Origin: Nageia nagi
Taxonomy: Eukaryota > Pinophyta
Direction: 5' to 3'
Assembly: GCA_050084985.1 (NCBI GenBank)
Contig: JBITNC010000001.1
Coordinates: 112,716,001-112,780,000 of the forward strand
DNA: 64,000 bases
The translations under genes and the position numbers were made by a program. Each line of letters opens with the position of its first letter. Within the stretch, counting starts at the first letter, position 1. Below the pieces are notes generated by a model, which searched no databases, was not told the origin of the DNA, and saw only the letters and a program-made list of their open reading frames with translations. Positions 58,640-64,000 of the stretch are shown here, piece by piece.

Positions 58640-59587
58640 CAAAGTTAAAATTTGAGGTCAAAAATATCAAGATCCTGATATGAAAAAAATGGGATCCTAA
58701 TATTTTGGGCCCTCAATCCTAAGAGATATTAGGATCCTAATATGGGCTCATCAACTGAACCTATATCGAGATCTTGATATATTGAAGTTAAATATCCTAC
58801 TATAGGCCATGGAGCTCATTTTCTAACTCTACGGCTTGCACCTCCCAACCAGTGTGAACAAAGTGATCTACACATTTTGGGATCCTAATTTCCATGCTCT
58901 TAGACCCACCTACTACCTTCAAACTCATCCTACATTGTCTAGGTTAGTTCTCCAACCCATCTACTATTTTTTTTATATATTAAATATCATTTTTAAGTAG
59001 TTTTGTTAAGAGAAAATAGTAGAAAGTAGAATTTTTTTATTAAAATATATAGGTTTGTTAAGATATTTCTCATGGAGTATTTTTATTAAAATATCTTTTT
59101 TTTTGTTAAAATAAACTCCAATACCACAAACTTAACCCAAACTCACTAAGAAGATCATATCCTCACAACCACATGTCAAATAAAAGGGAAATAAAGCATA
59201 CTAGAAACTAGATTCAAAGTCCATTCCAACGAACTAATGCATGACATACTCAATCAAATAGAAACATCTCAAAAGTGAGCCTTAGAACTACTGAACGAAT
59301 TTAAGAGCTCAAATTGAATAAACTTATAAAAAAAAAGGAATTCACAAAATACATATTGCACATTCAAACTTGTTTAACAATGCAATTCATACAAACCATA
59401 CATATTTCACCTCATAATTCACAATTATCATAGAAAGGATATCTTGTATTTGGTAAATATAAAAGAATTTAGCAAAGGACTTATTCAAATGGTAGTCACC
59501 CTTAGCCTCTAATCTTCTTTGAGAGTGCAAAAAATGGATTGACCATTTTGGATGATGCCCAATTTGCTTCTGTGACTTCAATCTCCT
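58640..59587. repeat. Dispersed repeat with GATCC phrases, then spacer
   Basis: 58660-58800 has several near-copies of tcaagatcctgatat, gggatcctaatat and atcgagatcttgatat, shared with 28090-28160. 58960-59587 is AT-rich with no gene. Confidence 0.5.
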
Positions 59588-60490
59588 TTCACTTCAACCT
59601 TATAAAGCCATTAAAGATTAACCATAATAATAAAACTCTTTCCAAATATAACAACCACTCCCTCCCTTCTTCATGTTATTGATAGGTTCTTATATAATGT
59701 AAATTATTGTGTAGGCATTCCTTTTTTTTTTCAAAGCACTAAGATTAGGTATGAATTTAATTGAAAAAGGGAACAAGGGTAAGAACTATCTATAATCCAA
59801 GGATAATTTGAGAAATTATAAATTAGCTTCGATGACCTCTTGCATATTGACTATTTAAACTTCCATTTGCTTCTTATTTGGAGCATTCTCCACTATGTGG
59901 GATTCTTTTACCTTTCATTTTTGTTGGTAATATGAGTCTTTCTAATAGTTTCCTTGGCTATTATAGATAGTGTCTTAGGAGGATGATCTACTCCTTGAGG
60001 CTTTCTATTATTTTGGTATATTTGAGGAGTGTTCCTCATCCTCTTCAATAGGTTCCTCTTCTTATTTATCAATCTCATATGCCTTGGGGCTAACATGTTC
60101 TTTAGACCTAGATTCTAGTTTACTATTTGTAGAATAATCAATTAACTTCCCCATATTTTAAGTAGCTAAATTCAAGGATTTTCTAGCATGCATGTATTAG
60201 AAATATGGAATAATGAGCCTAGTATATTTTTTTATCATCATCTTTCCTTTCTTAAGGGTTAGAGCCAACTTTTTGATTGATTTAAAGATAAAATAAAATT
60301 TTCATTAGTTAGTGGTGTTAGATGTGAATTACTTCAAGTGATTATGCATTAATTACAATTTGGAGATACCATATGGGAAACATCTTTGATGGTGAATTTG
60401 AAGAGGACTCATGAGATACTTCTTCTTTTGCTTCACTATCACTTGGAGTGGGTGTGCTAGATTTGGGTTGTTCTTTAAATACTTAAAGGA
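59588..60490 (-). repeat. Right arm of inverted repeat: element G' (copy of G tail)
   Basis: Inverted copy of 55065-55975, about 85-90% similar by eye, running from the CTTTCACTTCAACC edge to the KEQPKSSTPTPS-coding edge. An open frame at 59908-60096 on the minus strand includes IYQNNRKPQGVDHPPKTLSI, which parallels KPQGGDHPPK in G. Its outer end is interrupted by element D, whose LTR begins six bases further on. Confidence 0.75.
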
Positions 60491-60496
60491 GTTATA

Positions 60497-60990
60497 TGAA
60501 GGAAATAACACTAACAAGATAATTCCTAATCAACTAAGATCATATGAAAGCTCACAATTACATCTAATAAACTCGCAAAGCAATCTCACAACACAAGATG
60601 TAAGTGGTTCCACCAACTAGGAGTATATCCACTAACTATATATTTACTTCAATCACAAATACAACTCTCTTACAATCCTCCTAATCTCAATTTCTACACT
60701 TCTATCCTATAACATAACTTTACTCTACAATTGATGTGTGATCACAAACAGGGAGCCTTCTATTTATAGGCCAAAATCCCTCTTTGGATCACCTTTTTAT
60801 CTAATGTACAAAAGCATGACATGCACATCTTTTTACCCAAGGGGCATGCTCATGACATGGAGTGTAGGACAAGTTACATTATCATATTCACTTAAATACT
60901 TAAGGTATCAAATGATACCCTTAAGTATTGGTGAACTTACATAGAAGATTTAACACAAACCTTTACAATAATGCATTATACATTCCAACA
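60497..60990 (-). repeat. 3' LTR of element D
   Basis: 494 bp, third copy of the C-type LTR; begins TGAAGGAA and ends TTCCAACA. A polypurine tract (minus strand taaggaggag) follows. Confidence 0.9.
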
Positions 60991-61750
60991 CTCCTCCTTA
61001 ATGTAATAATAGGATAGAGTGAGTAAGAGAGTTCTCCTCCAAACAGATACAACAAAGATGAGAGCTTTTTACACATTTGTGAAGTAAGAAAGATCTAGTT
61101 TGAGACTCACTACTTTGCCAAATACAATCATTAACCACAACTGGTTTCAATGTACATAAAGTAGTCATCCAACTGGAAGTCATACTTGAGGTAAGTAACT
61201 TGTAATCTCAAAGGAACCTACAAGTCATAAGTATCTCAAATAATAAGATCAGTTAGATGCATCATATTCATATCAACAAGGATAGATGAATCACAAAAAG
61301 ACCATCATGAATTGATCAATGGTGCACTATAAATCATCACAACAATGCCATGCCAAAAACTTATAGTCACCTACTATATATAAAACCTATGTTGATTATC
61401 ATTACAAAATAGAGCAAGCACATACAAGTTCCTCATATATGGATAACTGAATAATGCTAAAAGACACATAAGAGTTCATCACACATAGATAATTGAACAA
61501 TGCTAGATTGACCAAAAATAGAGTATGCACATACAAGTTCTTCACATATGGATAACTGAACAATGCCAAAAGACACATAAGATTTTCTCACACATGGATA
61601 ACTGAACAGTGCTATATTAGCCACTTTCTACAACAAGTTCCTTATGCAGATCAAACTTACCATGAAGGTGTACAACTAAATCAACACTATACAGTGCAAA
61701 ATCCTCCTATGGGTGAAGTTGTCATCACAAACATAAATTCAACATAAGAA
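60991..61750 (-). other. 3' untranslated region of element D with a local tandem duplication
   Basis: Colinear with 43429-44150 of C. The block gcacatacaagttc occurs at 61418 and 61527, about a 109-bp step; C has one full copy (43898) plus a partial one, so D gained a duplication. Confidence 0.65.
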
Positions 61751-61751
61751 T

Positions 61752-62624
61752 TCAAATTTCACTCCCCCTTGAGGGAAACTTCACCAACTCGATAGCATTC
61801 TTAAGCTTATAGAATAGAGCTTTTAGGAGGGGCTTGATGAACAAATCAAAAGAGTTCAAGGTGGATGGACAATACTCTAGGTGAATGATGCCATCAAGAA
61901 CCTTCTCCCTGATAAAATGGGCATGGATTTCCATATGTTTTATTCTATAATAGAAAATAGGATTTTTAGCCAAAGAAATAGCTGATTGATTATCTAAAGA
62001 GATCAAATATGAGCCACCTTCATCATACCTAATTTATTTCAAAATATGCCTTAGACAAATGGCTTCTTAGGCTATAACATACATGGCATAATATTCAACT
62101 TTTATGGTGGAAAGAGAAATAGTAGGTTGCTTCTCCAAAGCCCAAGAGATAGCACCTAAACCAATGCTAAACCCATGCATAGAGGTTGACTTCCTATCAT
62201 CTCTATCTCCCTCATAGTTAGAATTTGAGAATACAAAAAGAAGAAATGAGGGCAACTTGGAATATTTGAAAGCAAGATCCTTAGTCCCTATAACATACCT
62301 CAAAATTTGCTTAACAGCATTGAGATGCTCAACATAATGTTTCTACATGAATTATGCCATCATATTCGCTGCAAAGGCAATATCTAGCTTAGATATAGTC
62401 AAATACAAAAGACTACCAATTAATTGCTTGTAAACTATAGCATCAGCTAATTGAGAGATGGAGCTTAGAGAAATAGTGATTCCAAGAGAGACTAGGATTG
62501 CACCATATCTACACTCCTCCATTCCAAACTTCTATAAGATGTTTGATATATACTTAGATTGACTAAGGTAAGTATAATCCTTGTATTGATGCACTTGCAT
62601 TCTAAGATAGTAGTGCAAGAGACC
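61752..62624 (-). pseudogene. RNase H and RT tail of element D
   Basis: RNase H block MRYVIGTKDLAFKYSKLPSF, NYEGDRDDRKSTSMHGFSIG, LGAISWALEKQPTISLSTIK (62067-62303), then DNQSAISLAKNPIFYYRIKH, HFIREKVLDGIIHLEYCPST, DLFIKPLLKALFYKLKNAIE (61752-62006). RT thumb remnants lie at 62340-62620. Frameshifts separate the parts; truncated by element E. Confidence 0.82.
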
Positions 62625-64000
62625 TGTTGAGCATGTGTGTTTGTCATTATTGTCAACACGTGGTTTTGGTAAAGACCGGGTTCCGAAGGTGATGAGGTCA
62701 GCAAGGAGAATTGAAAAGCTAGGGTTAGTAAATTAAGCGTTCCGGAATGAAATGATAAAAGCTCAGTTGTGAAAAAAACCAAGTTCCGGAGAAAGTGAGT
62801 AGAGCATTCTGGAAGCATGAAGATGATGTCACGGGAAGAACGATGTTCACATTTTTGAATGAAATCAGGTTCTGGAGATGATGAGGTCAGCAAGGGGTGA
62901 ATAAAAGTCCAGATATAAAAGTGCGAAGATAAAAGTCCGGAGATAAAAGTGCGAAGATAAAAGTCCGAAAATAAAAGTGCGAAGATAAAAGTCTGGAGAT
63001 AAAAGTGCGAAGATAAAAGTCCGGAGATAAAAGTCTGGAGATAAAAGTTCGGAGATAAAAGTCCAGAAATAAAAGTGCGAAGAGAAAAGTCTGGAGATAA
63101 AAGTGCGAAGATAAAAGTGCGGAGATAAAAGTGCGGAGATAAAAGTTCGGAGATAAAAGTCTAGAGATAAAAGTCCGGAGATAAAAGTCCAGAGATAAAA
63201 GTTTGGAGATAAAAGTCCGGAGATAAAAGTCTGAAGATAAAAGTTCGGAGATAAAAGATCGGAGATAAAAGTCCAGAGATAAAAGTTCGGAGATAAAAGT
63301 TCGGAGATAAAAGTGTGGAGATAAAAGTGCGGAGATAAAAGTGTGGAGATAAAAGTGTGGAGATAAAAGTTCGGAGATAAAAGTTCAGAGATAAAAGTCT
63401 GAAGATAAAAGTTCGGAGATAAAAGTCCGAAGATAAAAGTTCAGACATCGTGGGAAGCATTTTACTCTACTTTCAGAGTCTAGAGAAGATGACATTAGCA
63501 GTTGGTGTTGAAAAGTTCGGAAGGCCACGCAGATACCTTGGAACTCTCTTCCAGAGTCTGGAGATGATGATATCATGGTGTATACAATAAACATCCGGTA
63601 AGCTAGTCAATTGCTCTAGGCTATAGAAAGATACTTCGGAACTAAGGCAAGAGAAACCCAGAACTACCATTATGAAGAAGAAAAGAGTTCAAGATTATCA
63701 TAAATAATTAGATACTGTCAAATCTTTGAAATCAGTGAAGAAAGAGCTACACTTGTCTGAACAACTCTGTTTGAGCAATAGGAGCATTCATCAGTTACAA
63801 CAGTTACAAATAAAGATTTCTTTTCAGTTTGTTTTTGATAACGTGTCATGATAGGAATAGATTCCTGGGGGTTTTCTTGATGTGTAACGGCTGTAGGAAC
63901 GGATGTGAAAAGTATGGATAGGAGATAGTGTGAAAAAAGGAGTGTGAAGGGAAGCATCAGGAGAAGTGTGGTAAGAGTGTGAAAGAGGAGAGAAGTGTGG
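62625..64000 (+). mobile_element. Element E: LTR-like insertion carrying a 14-bp minisatellite (cut by window end)
   Basis: Starts exactly at the break in D with TGTTGAGCATGTGTG, the TG start typical of an LTR. Base composition is different: GC-rich by local standards with many CpGs (ttccgg, acgtgg, cggaac, aacgg), so it is probably younger. It contains phrases of gttccggaga/ttctggaag type, the minisatellite, and beyond 63700 sequence that looks like LTR U3. No TATA box, coding domain or right end is visible. Strand is nominal. Confidence 0.6.
62900..63447 (+). repeat. 14-bp minisatellite AGATAAAAGTNCGG, about 39 copies
   Basis: Strictly 14-bp period with variants at the NCGG part (tccgg, tgcga, tgcgg, ttcgg, tctgg, tgtgg, tctag). 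The AGATAAAAGT core is nearly invariant; most changes are C to T or G to A at the CpG. It produces shadow frames of repeated LSPDFYLRTFI type on the minus strand. Confidence 0.95.

Larger units (their letters stand above)
60497..62624 (-). mobile_element. Element D: truncated copia element, same family as C
   Basis: One LTR at 60497-60990, then a 3' region and RNase H/RT tail colinear with element C (61000-62624 matches about 43430-45022). It stops abruptly at agagacc|TGTTGAGC: element C continues agagaccaagatc at 45011, so the break at 62624 is exact and is the insertion of element E. Its left end lies in the G' arm. Any right part is beyond E, outside the window. Confidence 0.88.

Noticed and set aside
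1823-62624. Endogenous pararetrovirus or other integrated virus
   Set aside because: All RT-bearing units have LTRs, target duplications and retrotransposon gene order; no movement or coat protein motifs were seen.
62900-63447. CRISPR-like regular repeat
   Set aside because: Units are 14 bp, head to tail with no spacers, in a plant nuclear context.
63161-63460. 99-codon minus-strand ORF of repeated LSPNFYLRTFIS units
   Set aside because: It is only the 14-bp minisatellite translated (three units equal 14 residues); no start context or homologue, so not a gene.

Overview
The window is nuclear DNA of a land plant with a large, TE-rich genome. The evidence is very AT-rich sequence, plant-type TTTAGGG telomere-like repeats at an interstitial site, nested Ty3/gypsy and Ty1/copia LTR retrotransposons, decayed DNA-transposon genes, and almost no intact host coding sequence. 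The heavy decay, very low gene density and abundant interstitial telomere-like DNA suggest a gymnosperm (a conifer or relative), but a fern or other large genome is not excluded. No bacterial, organellar, CRISPR or viral-particle genes were seen.

Layout. 1-870: antisense pol fragment of a Tat-like gypsy element. 1823-7990: element A, a Tat-like gypsy element (+) with both LTRs, a perfect CCTAG target duplication, a large internal deletion and a 192-bp tandem array in its 3' region. 9.5-22.7 kb: a decayed two-gene unit, with a coiled-coil gene K (+) and a hAT-type transposase gene (-) facing each other and short palindromic repeats near both outer sides. Gene K is split by element B (11478-19801, -), a longer relative of A. 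23.4-24.5 kb: copia-type LTR remnants. 24.9-25.7 kb: a CpG-retaining low-copy stretch. 26.8-27.3 kb: DUF4283-like fragment. 28.5-33.5 kb: remains of an unusual DDE transposase gene, with about 1 kb of degenerate telomere-like DNA inside or beside it, followed by a pyrimidine minisatellite and a tRNA-like sequence.

35.2-52.2 kb: an unrecognised multi-exon gene J (-), split twice, by gypsy element F (36216-42481, -) and by copia element C (42940-51813, -). At all three insertion points (B in K, F in J, C in J) the flanking reading frame is restored if the element and one 5-bp target copy are mentally removed; this independently supports the element boundaries. 53.6-56.0 kb: decayed copia-like element G (+), whose integrase part runs into an acidic ORF with no reverse transcriptase. 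A second copy, G' (59.6-60.5 kb), lies in inverted orientation. Copia element D (60497-62624, -; same family as C) sits in G', and D is cut by a CpG-rich, apparently younger element E (62625 to the window end) that carries about 39 copies of a 14-bp minisatellite. At 57.0 kb there is a short ORF that could be a first exon encoding a plastid transit peptide; it is the best, though weak, host-gene candidate.

The window is best read as a stratigraphy: old DNA transposon-like genes (K/hAT, J, DDE) received retrotransposons A, B, C, F and D, and E arrived last in its stack. All coding regions except short pieces carry stops or frameshifts, so nearly every call is a pseudogene. Domain assignments come from reading translated motifs by eye.
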